Below are positions 46,104 through 54,440 of a stretch of DNA of 64,000 nucleotides, piece by piece. The stretch's first letter is position 1; the number at the start of each line of letters is the position of its first letter. The translations under genes were made by a program, and so were the position numbers. Location: assembly GCF_029544075.1 (NCBI RefSeq), contig NZ_JAJQJH010000001.1:682001-746000 (forward strand), in the 5' to 3' direction. The stretch comes from Chromohalobacter canadensis (GTDB lineage Bacteria > Pseudomonadota > Gammaproteobacteria > Pseudomonadales > Halomonadaceae). Below the pieces are notes generated by a model. That model was not told the origin of the DNA and made no database searches. It worked only from the letters and a program-made list of their open reading frames with translations.

Positions 46104-47189
46104 ATGTCCGGCAATACCTTTGGCAAGTTGTTCACCGTCACGACCTTCGGCGAGAGCCACGGCGAAGCGCTAGGCGCCATCATCGATGGATGCCCGCCGG
46201 GGCTCGAGCTCGATGCCTCGGATTTGCAGCATGATCTGGATCGGCGTCGGCCGGGCACCTCGCGGCATACTACGCAGCGCCGCGAGCCCGATCAGGTACG
46301 CATCCTCTCGGGCGTTTTCGAGGGCGTTACCACCGGCACGCCGATTGGCCTGCTGATCGAGAATACCGACCAGCGTTCCAAGGACTATTCGAAGATCAAG
46401 GATCAGTTCCGTCCCGCGCATGCCGACTACACCTATCATCACAAGTACGGCATCCGTGATTACCGCGGTGGAGGGCGTTCGAGCGCCCGCGAGACGGCCA
46501 TGCGCGTCGCTGCCGGGGCTATTGCGCGCAAGTACCTGGCGTCGCAGGGCATCCGCGTGCGCGGTTACATGAGTCAGCTAGGCCCCATCGGTATAGACTT
46601 CAAGCAATGGGAGGCGGTCGACACCAATCCCTTCTTCTGCCCCGATCCGGATAAGCTTCCCGAACTCGAAGCCTTCATGGATCAACTGCGCCGCGATCAG
46701 GACAGTGTCGGCGCGAGGATCACCGTCGTCGCCGAGGGCGTGCCGGTGGGACTTGGTGAGCCGGTCTTTGATCGCCTGGATGCCGAACTGGCCCATGGCT
46801 TGATGAGCATCAATGCGGTCAAGGGCGTGGAGATCGGCGACGGCTTCGCCGCCGTGGCTCAACGGGGCAGCGAGCATCGCGACGAAATGACGCCCGAGGG
46901 TTTCCTCTCCAATCATGCCGGGGGCGTGTTGGGCGGCATCAGCTCCGGTCAGACGCTGGTCGCGCACCTGGCGCTCAAGCCGACCTCGAGCATCACCCAG
47001 CCGGGGCGTTCGATCGACATCCACGGTGAGGCCGTGGAGGTCGTCACCCGGGGACGTCATGACCCTTGCGTGGGCATTCGGGCCACGCCGATTGCCGAGG
47101 CGATGATGGCGCTGACGCTGATGGATCATTATCTGCGCCATCGCGCGCAGAACGCCGATGTCGAGGTGACCACGCCGCGTTTGGGCTGA
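46104..47189 (+). CDS. aroC: Chorismate synthase
   Basis: 361 residues. The three family signatures are present: [19 protein letters not shown] near the start, [20 protein letters not shown], and [20 protein letters not shown] near the end. Converts 5-enolpyruvylshikimate 3-phosphate to chorismate with reduced FMN, last common step of aromatic synthesis. ATG 46104 lies seven bases after GGAG. A strong terminator follows at 47234, so prmB-aroC is one unit. Confidence 0.97.
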   Translation: MSGNTFGKLFTVTTFGESHGEALGAIIDGCPPGLELDASDLQHDLDRRRPGTSRHTTQRREPDQVRILSGVFEGVTTGTPIGLLIENTDQRSKDYSKIKDQFRPAHADYTYHHKYGIRDYRGGGRSSARETAMRVAAGAIARKYLASQGIRVRGYMSQLGPIGIDFKQWEAVDTNPFFCPDPDKLPELEAFMDQLRRDQDSVGARITVVAEGVPVGLGEPVFDRLDAELAHGLMSINAVKGVEIGDGFAAVAQRGSEHRDEMTPEGFLSNHAGGVLGGISSGQTLVAHLALKPTSSITQPGRSIDIHGEAVEVVTRGRHDPCVGIRATPIAEAMMALTLMDHYLRHRAQNADVEVTTPRLG

Positions 47190-47233
47190 GGCGCTTCGTT
47201 CAGCCAAGCATGACCGGCGTCATCCAAGAACCG

Positions 47234-47260
47234 AGCCCGCCTGTTTCAGGCGGGCTTTTT
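47234..47260 (+). terminator. Rho-independent terminator of prmB-aroC
   Basis: AGCCCGCCTG, loop TTT, CAGGCGGGCT, then TTTT. Perfect 10-bp stem. Confidence 0.93.
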
Positions 47261-47328
47261 CGTATCCGTCGCTCACGTTTCGGCCATAGCTCGCTACACT
47301 GAAAAGAGTCAGGCAATGGGAGCAGCGC

Positions 47329-47619
47329 ATGAAAGTCCATGTCGAGTTCGATCTGACCCCGCAGGAATTTCGCCAGGCGATGGGGCTACCGGATGTCGAA
47401 GTCTTTCAACAGGAGTTGATGGCCCACATCCGCCAGCAGATGGAAGCTGGGGTGGAGGGCTACGATCCTTGGAGTCTCATGCAGCCTTTCCTGCAGCAGG
47501 GCATGGCGCAGGGCGTCGCCAGTTTCGGCCACTACCAGCAGATGTTGATGGATATGCTGCGCCAGGCCGATACACAAAGTGATGGAGAGACTCACAATTC
47601 GAAACGAAAAAAGACCTAG
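47329..47619 (+). CDS. Small acidic protein of unknown function upstream of phaP
   Basis: 96 residues, no signal or membrane helix. It starts MKVHVEFDLTPQEFRQAMGL and continues with a helical Gln/Met-rich region (ELMAHIRQQMEAGVEG; QPFLQQGMAQGVASFGHYQQ) and a basic end SKRKKT. The pattern fits a conserved hypothetical family often close to phasin genes (DUF6489-like, from memory). A role at PHA granules is only a guess from position. GGGAG six bases before ATG 47329. The phaP promoter lies after its stop. Confidence 0.7.
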   Translation: MKVHVEFDLTPQEFRQAMGLPDVEVFQQELMAHIRQQMEAGVEGYDPWSLMQPFLQQGMAQGVASFGHYQQMLMDMLRQADTQSDGETHNSKRKKT

Positions 47620-47623
47620 GGTC

Positions 47624-47666
47624 TTGACATATGTCAATTGCAAGCTCCAAGGGGTGGGGCTATTAT
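47624..47666 (+). promoter_or_regulatory. phaP promoter with upstream palindrome
   Basis: TTGCAA (47638-47643), a 17-base spacer and TATTAT (47661-47666) make a good sigma-70 promoter. Directly upstream is a perfect 14-bp palindrome TTGACATATGTCAA (47624-47637) abutting the -35, a position suited to an activator or repressor. Confidence 0.6.
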
Positions 47667-47671
47667 TTGTG

Positions 47672-47692
47672 CAGTGCAGCATAAATGCACTG
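47672..47692. promoter_or_regulatory. TGC-rich inverted repeat at the phaP start site
   Basis: CAGTGCA, 7-base centre, TGCACTG: perfect 7-bp arms just at the predicted transcription start, within a TGC-rich stretch. PhaR autorepressors of phasin genes bind TGC-rich sites in Paracoccus, so this is a candidate PhaR-type operator; no phaR gene is in the window. Confidence 0.5.
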
Positions 47693-47725
47693 GCCTTGCC
47701 TTAGATCCTCCAGGAGGAATCCGTC

Positions 47726-48175
47726 ATGCAGGACAAAATGTTTAGTGCCTTTTCCGAACAGACGCGTGGCTTTTTCGAGCCAATGCGCAAGTTCAACGGT
47801 CTGATGCTGGACAACATGGAGCGGATGACCGAATACCAGCTCGATGCCATGAAGCGCTATAGCCAACTGGGCGTGGAGCGTATGCGGGCGGCCTCCGAGG
47901 TCAAGGACGCCGAGGACGCGCGCGATTTCACCACCCAGCAGGCCGACATGCTGAATTCGCTTTCCAAGCAAATGCTCGAAGACGCCCGTGCGATGGCCGA
48001 CATCAGCCTCAAGTTCAAGGCCGACCTGGAAGAGATGATGTCCGAAACGGGGCAGCAGGCTGCCGATCAAGCCTCTGAGAACATGAAGGCGGCGTCCGAA
48101 CCCGCCAAGGCGGCGAGCAACAATAGCCAATCGTCCTCTTCACGCAGTAGCAGTACCAGCAAAAACAAAGAATAG
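47726..48175 (+). CDS. phaP: Phasin family protein (PHA granule-associated)
   Basis: 149 residues, all-helical. The phasin domain spans about residues 5-115 (FSAFSEQTRGFFEPMRKFNG; LMLDNMERMTEYQLDAMKRY; MLNSLSKQMLEDARAMADIS). A Ser/Ala-rich C-terminal tail (KAASNNSQSSSSRSSSTSKN) is flexible. Phasins coat PHA granules and help the synthase. AGGAGG eight bases before ATG 47726. The phaC start is 102 bases downstream on the same strand. Confidence 0.9.
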   Translation: MQDKMFSAFSEQTRGFFEPMRKFNGLMLDNMERMTEYQLDAMKRYSQLGVERMRAASEVKDAEDARDFTTQQADMLNSLSKQMLEDARAMADISLKFKADLEEMMSETGQQAADQASENMKAASEPAKAASNNSQSSSSRSSSTSKNKE

Positions 48176-48277
48176 AACAGCAGGCACCACGTGCCGTGTC
48201 CCCGGCAGTCGCGAAGACAGGCGGCTGCCGACGGCGCGCATGCGCGTGAACCGTTTTGCGATGCGGGGAGATGACGT

Positions 48278-50134
48278 ATGTGGCAAGGGCCCGAGGAAGG
48301 CAATGATGCCTTCGGTGACCCGCACGCCTGGCAACGTCAGGTGAGCGAGTTCGGTGAGCAATACCAATCCCTCATGCAGGAAGCCTTCAATCGGTTGTGG
48401 CCCAGCGACGCGGGTGCTTCGGTGTATGCCGACATGCAGGAGAGTCTGCGTATCGGCGCCGAGGCCATGGTTTTCAATGCGCCGGCGGTCTATACCGTGC
48501 AGATGCGTCTGGTGCAGGATCAACTGCGTGTCTGGCAGAATGCTCTGCGGGAGCTCATGGGCGAGAATGTACCTGCAGTGATCGAGCCGAGTCCCGATGA
48601 TCGACGCTTTCGCGATGATGCCTGGCACTCGCATCCCTTCTATCGCTATATCCTTCAGCAGTATTTGCTCTTCGTGCGTGCCGTCGACGAGTTGTTGGCG
48701 AATCTCGGCGGATTGACGCCGCAGACACGCCATCAACTGGAATTCTATGCGCGGCAGTACGTCAATGCGCTCGCGCCGAGCAATTTCGTGTCTACCAATC
48801 CGGAAGTGGTCCGCAAGACACTCGAAACGCGCGGACAAAACCTTGTCGAGGGCCTCAAGCGTTTGCGCGAGGATCTGGCCAATTCCGCCGAGGGACTCAA
48901 CGTCGCGATGAGCGACCGCAGCGCCTTTCGGTTGGGTGAGAACCTTGCCATCACACCGGGCGAGGTGGTCTTCGAAAACGATTTGATGCAACTGATTCAG
49001 TACACCCCGAGTACCGAGGAGGTCTTCAAGACGCCGCTGCTGATCGTGCCGCCCTGGATCAACAAGTATTACGTGCTCGACTTGCGCCCGGATAACTCGC
49101 TGGTGAAATGGCTAGTGGCGCAAGGGCATACGGTGTTCATGATCTCATGGCGCAATCCCGGGCCTGAGCAGCGTTACCTGACCTGGGCCGATTACATGCA
49201 GTCGGGGCCGGTCGCCGCCATGGGCGCCATCGAGCAAGCCTGTGGTGAGAAATCCGTCAACCTGTTGAGTTACTGCATCGGCGGCACGCTGGCGGCGACC
49301 ACGGTGGCGTATCTGACGAGTAGTCTGCGTGGTCGCAAGGTGCGTTCTGTGACCTACATGGCGACGCTGCAGGATTTCAGTGATCCCGGCGAAATCGGTG
49401 TCTTTCTCAGTGAGCCGGTGTTGGCCGGTATCGAACGTCAGCTAGCGCGTGACGGCTACCTCGATGGTCGTGCCATGGCGTTTTCCTTCAACCTGCTGCG
49501 CGAGAACGATCTTTTCTGGTCGTTCTATATCAGCAACTATCTCAAGGGCGAGGCGCCGGCGGCGTTCGATCTGCTGTATTGGAACAGCGACGGCACCAAC
49601 CTGCCAGCGGGTACCCATGGCTGGTACCTGCGCCATATGTATCGCGAGAATCGTCTCGTCCAGCCCGGCGGCATAGAGCTCGATGGCGTCAAGATCGACC
49701 TACGGAAGATCTCGACACCGAGCTATTTCGTCTCCACGCGCGATGACCACATCGCCAAATGGCGAGGTAGCTATTTGGGAGCTCGACTGCCCAAGGGGCC
49801 GGTGACCTTCGTGCTGGGGGGCGCGGGACATATCGCAGGAATCGTCAATCCACCGGCGAAACGCAAGTACGGCTACTGGACCCATGATGAGATCCCCGAC
49901 GATCCCGATGCCTGGCTCGAGTCGGCGACGTTTCAGGAGGGATCCTGGTGGCCGCATTGGCAAGCCTGGATGACCGACAACCGCTACGCCGATCCCGATA
50001 AAACGGTCGCGGCGCGTCATCCGGGAGAGGGCGAACTGAAGCCCATCGAACCCGCCCCCGGCCGCTATGTGCGGCAGACGATTCCCGAGGTGTTGGGTGT
50101 TAAACCCGCTGAGGACGATAGCTCGACGTCATGA
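48278..50134 (+). CDS. phaC: Poly(3-hydroxyalkanoate) synthase, class I
   Basis: 618 residues. A long N-terminal domain (to about 230) is followed by an alpha/beta-hydrolase catalytic domain. The lipase-like box is SYCIGGTLA with catalytic Cys333; Asp490 is in TRDDHIAKW and His518 in GGAGHIAGIVNPP. The Asp-His spacing (28) equals that of the Cupriavidus synthase (D480, H508). Polymerises (R)-3-hydroxyacyl-CoA into granule polymer; length and motifs fit class I (short chain) enzymes. GGGGAG seven bases before ATG 48278. phaA and phaB are not in the window. It converges on the next gene. Confidence 0.95.
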   Translation: MWQGPEEGNDAFGDPHAWQRQVSEFGEQYQSLMQEAFNRLWPSDAGASVYADMQESLRIGAEAMVFNAPAVYTVQMRLVQDQLRVWQNALRELMGENVPAVIEPSPDDRRFRDDAWHSHPFYRYILQQYLLFVRAVDELLANLGGLTPQTRHQLEFYARQYVNALAPSNFVSTNPEVVRKTLETRGQNLVEGLKRLREDLANSAEGLNVAMSDRSAFRLGENLAITPGEVVFENDLMQLIQYTPSTEEVFKTPLLIVPPWINKYYVLDLRPDNSLVKWLVAQGHTVFMISWRNPGPEQRYLTWADYMQSGPVAAMGAIEQACGEKSVNLLSYCIGGTLAATTVAYLTSSLRGRKVRSVTYMATLQDFSDPGEIGVFLSEPVLAGIERQLARDGYLDGRAMAFSFNLLRENDLFWSFYISNYLKGEAPAAFDLLYWNSDGTNLPAGTHGWYLRHMYRENRLVQPGGIELDGVKIDLRKISTPSYFVSTRDDHIAKWRGSYLGARLPKGPVTFVLGGAGHIAGIVNPPAKRKYGYWTHDEIPDDPDAWLESATFQEGSWWPHWQAWMTDNRYADPDKTVAARHPGEGELKPIEPAPGRYVRQTIPEVLGVKPAEDDSSTS

Positions 50135-50146
50135 TGGTGAGTGCCC

Positions 50147-51160
50147 TCAGCGCTTGACGGGAAAGAGGCGCACCGGGACCACCGGTGCGTCTCGCGACTG
50201 CAGGCGGTCGTCGCTGGGCGCACAGCCGAAGAAGCGCCGGTAGGCACGGGAGAAATGCTCCAGAGAGCCAAAACCGGCGCAACTGGCGACTTCTGCCACG
50301 CTCAGGTCGGTCTGCTGCAGCAGTCGATGCGCGCGATTGATGCGCAGCCAGAGATAGTAACGAATCGGCGTGACGCCGAGTTCTGCCTTGAAGCGCCGTT
50401 CCAACTGGCGAGCCGAGAGCCCGACGAGGGCGGCTAGTGCCGGCGCCGAGAGCGGCGTCTCCAGAGTGCGGCGCATGGTGCGAATCACCTTGCGCAACTG
50501 CGCCGACGTTTCGACATGGTGCTCGGGGGCCGCCGACAACTGTTCGCTGTCGCCGCGGCGCTGGCGGCGTTCCAGCAAGTGATTGCGCAACTCCTCCATG
50601 TAGGGCGGCTCTACACGTGGCGTGAGCCAGGCGAACATCATGTCGAGCACGGCGGTGCCACCGGCGCAGCTCAGCCGCTGACCGGCGATGCGATAGAGAT
50701 CGCTGGTGGCCTGGATGCGCGGATAAAGCTCGCGAAAGCCTTCCAGGTTATCCCAGTGCACGGCCACCTGATGCTCGTCGAGCACGCCCGCCGCGGCCAG
50801 TACCTCGCTGCCCATCTCGATGCCGCCCAACGCCACCCCGGCCGCCGCACACTGGCGAAGCCACATGGCGATGCGCTTGTCGCCGGTATACGTCTTGGTC
50901 TCGAAACTGGCGAGGACGAACACGCTGTCTAGATCGGCCGGTGCCGGCCACTCGGTGTCCACGTTCAGGGGGACGCCGTTGGAAGCGGCGACCGTGATAT
51001 CGCTGCCCAATAATTGCCACTTGAAGCGCGATTCCTGGGCCAGCCAGTTGACGATGAACAGCGGATCCAGCATCGCCCCCAAACCGGCAAAGGAAAACTG
51101 CGGCATCAACAGGATCGCGATGCGTTCTGGGGTTGGCGTTGTGCGCTGCGTATTAATCAC
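50147..51160 (-). CDS. GATase1-like AraC family regulator (GlxA/GbdR type)
   Basis: 337 residues. The N-terminal DJ-1/GATase1-like domain (IAILLMPQFSFAGLGAMLDP; VFVLASFETKTYTGDKRI; GGIEMGSEVLAAAGVLDE) is followed by a C-terminal AraC double helix-turn-helix (LSAPALAALVGLSARQLERR; FKAELGVTPIRYYLWLRINR; LSVAEVASCAGFGSLEHFSR). Known members include GbdR, CdhR and SouR, which control betaine, carnitine and sarcosine catabolism in Pseudomonas. GTG start at 51160 lies inside the end of the aldolase gene (GTGATTAA), so it is the last gene of the operon and probably its regulator. Confidence 0.9.
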   Translation of the reverse strand: MINTQRTTPTPERIAILLMPQFSFAGLGAMLDPLFIVNWLAQESRFKWQLLGSDITVAASNGVPLNVDTEWPAPADLDSVFVLASFETKTYTGDKRIAMWLRQCAAAGVALGGIEMGSEVLAAAGVLDEHQVAVHWDNLEGFRELYPRIQATSDLYRIAGQRLSCAGGTAVLDMMFAWLTPRVEPPYMEELRNHLLERRQRRGDSEQLSAAPEHHVETSAQLRKVIRTMRRTLETPLSAPALAALVGLSARQLERRFKAELGVTPIRYYLWLRINRAHRLLQQTDLSVAEVASCAGFGSLEHFSRAYRRFFGCAPSDDRLQSRDAPVVPVRLFPVKR

Positions 51161-51887
51161 GATAGTCGGGAGCGTCGCGGTCGAGCAGGCGCATCAAGGC
51201 GGCAAGGTGCATGTGCGCCGAGCCTTGCGCTAGATAGCCCTCCCATTGCTGGGCTGTCTTGCGTGCGATCTCGGGCGCGACGGGACGCACGGGAAGGCCG
51301 CTGGCACGGGCCACCAGATAGGAGCGGCAGGCACGCTCGAAGTAGTAGAGGTGGTCGAAGGCTTCGGCGACGTCGTGGCCGGTGGCGACCACGCCATGAT
51401 TGCCAAGTAGCAAGACCGGCGCCGTGCCGGCCAACTTGCCGAGGCGTTCCGCTTCCTCATCGAGTCCCATACCATCGAATCCGGCATCGATATGCACCCG
51501 CTCGAAGAAGCGCATGGCGTTCTGTTCCACCGGCGGCAGCTCCGGTGTCTCCAGGCAAGCCAGGGCGGTGGCGTAGAGCGAGTGGGCATGCATCACGCAT
51601 CCCACGCCGCGGCCCTGGCGATGCATGGCGCCGTGAATGGCCCAGGCGGTGGGGTCGATGGATTCGGGACGTTGTGCGGCGCTGGCATCCACCTCGACGA
51701 GGTCGCTGGCACGCATTTCCGCAAAATGACGCCCTTCAGGGTTGACCAGAAAGCGCCTGCCGTCCGCCTGGGTGGCCAGGCTGCAGTGATTGGCGACGCC
51801 TTCGTGCATATCGAGGCGGGCCAGCCAGCGGAACGCACAAGCCAGTTGTTCGCGAGGGGTACCGGAAAGCTCGGTAGCGGTCGTCAT
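51153..51887 (-). CDS. Class II aldolase/adducin family protein
   Basis: 244 residues. Zinc-dependent class II aldolase fold: ACAFRWLARLDMHEGVANHC, VMHAHSLYATALACLETPEL with two His zinc ligands, LLLGNHGVVATGHDVAEAFD with the catalytic-region Asn-His, and HLYYFERACRSYLVARASG with the third His region. These enzymes do retro-aldol cleavage or decarboxylation of hydroxy or keto acids and sugar phosphates; the substrate cannot be told. ATG 51887 has AGGAG six bases upstream. Overlaps the regulator gene downstream and follows the aldehyde dehydrogenase gene by 36 bases. Confidence 0.88.
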   Translation of the reverse strand: MTTATELSGTPREQLACAFRWLARLDMHEGVANHCSLATQADGRRFLVNPEGRHFAEMRASDLVEVDASAAQRPESIDPTAWAIHGAMHRQGRGVGCVMHAHSLYATALACLETPELPPVEQNAMRFFERVHIDAGFDGMGLDEEAERLGKLAGTAPVLLLGNHGVVATGHDVAEAFDHLYYFERACRSYLVARASGLPVRPVAPEIARKTAQQWEGYLAQGSAHMHLAALMRLLDRDAPDYRD

Positions 51888-51923
51888 GTATCGCTCCTGT
51901 GGCGATGGCGAAACCGAGGCCAT

Positions 51924-53423
51924 CTAATAGTGGATCCAGCGCGTCTTGAGCGCCATGTATTTGTGCATGCCGGCCAGCGCGTAGTCGCGTCCGATGCCGG
52001 ATTGCTTCATGCCGCCGAAAGGCGTCTGCGGGCTGACGGCATCGACGCCATTGACCGTCACGGTGCCGGCCTGCAGGGCATCGCAAAGCCGATGGGCGCG
52101 TCCCAGGTCGGCGGTCCACAGGGACGCTGCCAAACCATACTGGCTGGCATTGGCCAATGTCACGCCCTGGTGCTCGTCGCTGAAGCGCGTCACGCTGAGA
52201 ACGGGGCCGAAAATCTCCTCCTGGAAGAGCCGGTGATGAGGTTCGACATCGGTGAATACCGTGGGGGCGACGAACAAGGCGCCGCCCGCCGCTTGCAGTG
52301 TCTCGCCGCCGCACAACAGCGTGGCCTCGCGCTTACCGACCGCCAGATAGTCGCGAACCTTGTCGAACTGTGTCTGGCTGACGAGCGGGCCAAGCGTCGT
52401 CGCCGGATCGAGCGGGTCTCCCGGCACGAGCGTCGCGATACGTGCCTGCAAGGCCTCGAGGAAGCGCTCGGCGATGCCCTCTTGCAGCAACAGGCGCGAA
52501 TGCGCCGAGCAGACCTGACCGGCGTTGGTGAAGATGCCGGCCACGGCGTTGTCCACGGCGGCCTCCAGATCGGGGCAATCGTCGAACACCAGATGCGGGC
52601 TCTTGCCGCCGCATTCCAGCCACACGGGTTTCATGTTGGATTCGCCCGAGTAGACCAGAAAGCGTTTGCCGATCTCGGTGGAGCCGGTGAAACCGAGCGC
52701 GTCGACACCCGCATGCCGACCCAGCGCTTCGCCGGCGACATGCCCGTATCCCGGCACGACATTGAGCACCCCGGGCGGAAGGCCGGCCTGGGTCGCGAGT
52801 TCCGCCAGGCGCAGCGCGGAGAGCGACGATTCCTCGGCGGGCTTGAGCACCACGCTGTTGCCGGCGGCCAGCGCGGGCGCCAGTTTCACCGCCGCGTTAT
52901 GCAGGGGAAAGTTCCACGGGACCACGGCGGCAACGACGCCGAGGGGCTCGTGGGCCACCGTGGCCTGTACGCGATTGGGGCTGGGCGCGAGCTGGTCATA
53001 GCATTTGTCCTGGAGCTCGCCGAACCAGTCGAAGAGCAGGGCCGCCTCCTCGACGTCGTCCAGGGCTTCGTGGATGCACTTGCCGACCTCCAGACTGTCG
53101 AGCAGGGCCAGTTCCTCGGCGTGGTCGCGCACCTGAGCGGCGAGCGCCTGCAGGCACCGGCGGCGTGTCGTCGGCTCGGCACGTGACCAGGCACCGAGCT
53201 CGAACGCGCGGCGTGCCGCGTCGACCGCGACATCGATATCCGCCGGGCCGCAGGCTGCGATCTCTGTCAGCGACGTGCCCGTCATGGGGTTGATCGACGC
53301 GAGCGATTCACCCTGGCGCGTCACATAGCGGTGACCGTCGATGTAGGCGGCGCCATCCAGCGAGAGGGTGGCGGCACGGTGTTGCCAGTCGGCGTGGGTG
53401 GTGGAAAGGGGAGAGGAAGACAT
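51924..53423 (-). CDS. Aldehyde dehydrogenase, betaine-aldehyde dehydrogenase-like
   Basis: 499 residues. NAD(P)-binding and catalytic motifs: VVPWNFPLHNAAVKLAPALA, GFTGSTEIGKRF, catalytic Glu in LECGGKSPHLVFDD, catalytic Cys in NAGQVCSAHSRLLL, and EEIFGPVLSVTRF. The type is like BetB/PuuC/gamma-aminobutyraldehyde dehydrogenases. Starting at ATG 53423, AAGG is seven bases upstream; the ATG at 53429 is too close to it. In context it may oxidise the aldehyde made by the GMC dehydrogenase. The true substrate is unknown. Confidence 0.92.
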   Translation of the reverse strand: MSSSPLSTTHADWQHRAATLSLDGAAYIDGHRYVTRQGESLASINPMTGTSLTEIAACGPADIDVAVDAARRAFELGAWSRAEPTTRRRCLQALAAQVRDHAEELALLDSLEVGKCIHEALDDVEEAALLFDWFGELQDKCYDQLAPSPNRVQATVAHEPLGVVAAVVPWNFPLHNAAVKLAPALAAGNSVVLKPAEESSLSALRLAELATQAGLPPGVLNVVPGYGHVAGEALGRHAGVDALGFTGSTEIGKRFLVYSGESNMKPVWLECGGKSPHLVFDDCPDLEAAVDNAVAGIFTNAGQVCSAHSRLLLQEGIAERFLEALQARIATLVPGDPLDPATTLGPLVSQTQFDKVRDYLAVGKREATLLCGGETLQAAGGALFVAPTVFTDVEPHHRLFQEEIFGPVLSVTRFSDEHQGVTLANASQYGLAASLWTADLGRAHRLCDALQAGTVTVNGVDAVSPQTPFGGMKQSGIGRDYALAGMHKYMALKTRWIHY

Positions 53424-53474
53424 AACCATACCTTGGCGATTGTCGAATGGGCGTGGGAAGCGCTCGCGCCGACC

Positions 53475-54428
53475 TTAAAGATCGAGCACCAGGCGCTCTC
53501 CCTTGGGGCGCGAAACGCAGACGTAAATGATGTCGTTGGCGGCTTTTTCGGCATCGGACTGCAGAACGTCGCGATGCTCGACCTCGCCTTCGAGCACGGG
53601 AATGCCGCAGGTGCCGCAGGCGCCCTCGCAGCACAGGCTGTCCGGCGCCGCGCTGGCGCGCGCCAGACCGTCGAGCAGGGTTTCGTCCTCGGAGAGCGTG
53701 AACTGCTTGTCGCTGCGCGCGAGCTCGATCCGGCAAGGCGTGGTACGCGCTGCCGGCGCTTGCGATGCGCCGCGGAAGCGTTCCATTTGCAGTGCGCCCG
53801 GAGGCCACACCCGTGCCGCGTCGGTCAAGGCGTCCAGCAGGCTTTCGGGGCCGCAGGCATAGACGCCGGTGTCCGGCGTGTAGTCGCCCAGCAGCACACG
53901 CGGAGCGAGCCTTCCCTGCGTGGAGGAGGCGTGCAGGTGCAACTGCGATGCGGGCAGGAACGCGCGAAGTTCGTCGAGGAACGCCGCCTCGTCCCGGTGA
54001 CGTACCAGGTAATGCACCTCGACCGTATCGCCTCGCTCGACGAGTCGGCGCGCCATGGCGACGAGCGGCGTGATGCCGATCCCGCCCCCGATTAGCTGGT
54101 AGTGCTGCCGGTCGTCGGCGAGGGGGAAACGATCCTGGGGCGGAGAGACGCGCAGCCGCGTACCGACGCTTGCCTGCTCGGCCAGAAAGGCGGATCCCCC
54201 GCGGGATGCCGGGTCATGCAGCACGCCGATGCGATAGCGGCCGTGACGCGCGTCGTCCAGCAGCGAATAGTGACGTATCAGGCCATTGGGGAGGCGCACC
54301 TCGAGATGAGCGCCCGCCGGGGCCGGCGGCAGGGCGGCGCCATCGGCGGCGACCAACTCGATCTGGTAGATAGCGCTCGATAGCCGCTGGTGGCTGTCGA
54401 TCACGACCTCGAATGGCGTCGCGGTCAT
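53475..54428 (-). CDS. Oxygenase reductase: FAD/NAD domain plus C-terminal 2Fe-2S
   Basis: 317 residues. An N-terminal FAD-binding domain ([19 protein letters not shown], with R-x-Y-S), an NAD domain ([34 protein letters not shown]) and a C-terminal plant-type ferredoxin with [16 protein letters not shown] and a last Cys in YVCVSR. This order is that of phthalate dioxygenase reductase, VanB and also CntB/GbcB. It should feed electrons from NAD(P)H to the Rieske oxygenase in this operon. GAGGAGG about eight bases before ATG 54428, and 13 bases before it ends the GMC gene. Confidence 0.92.
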   Translation of the reverse strand: MTATPFEVVIDSHQRLSSAIYQIELVAADGAALPPAPAGAHLEVRLPNGLIRHYSLLDDARHGRYRIGVLHDPASRGGSAFLAEQASVGTRLRVSPPQDRFPLADDRQHYQLIGGGIGITPLVAMARRLVERGDTVEVHYLVRHRDEAAFLDELRAFLPASQLHLHASSTQGRLAPRVLLGDYTPDTGVYACGPESLLDALTDAARVWPPGALQMERFRGASQAPAARTTPCRIELARSDKQFTLSEDETLLDGLARASAAPDSLCCEGACGTCGIPVLEGEVEHRDVLQSDAEKAANDIIYVCVSRPKGERLVLDL

Positions 54429-54440
54429 GGCATGTCCTCC

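Noticed and set aside
50169-50189. CGCACCGG/CCGGTGCG hairpin as phaC terminator
   Set aside because: It lies within the coding end of the convergent regulator gene and has no T-run.
51492-53186. 564-codon open frame on the plus strand across aldolase and aldehyde dehydrogenase genes
   Set aside because: Antisense of two well-supported enzymes, no conserved motif and no ribosome site.
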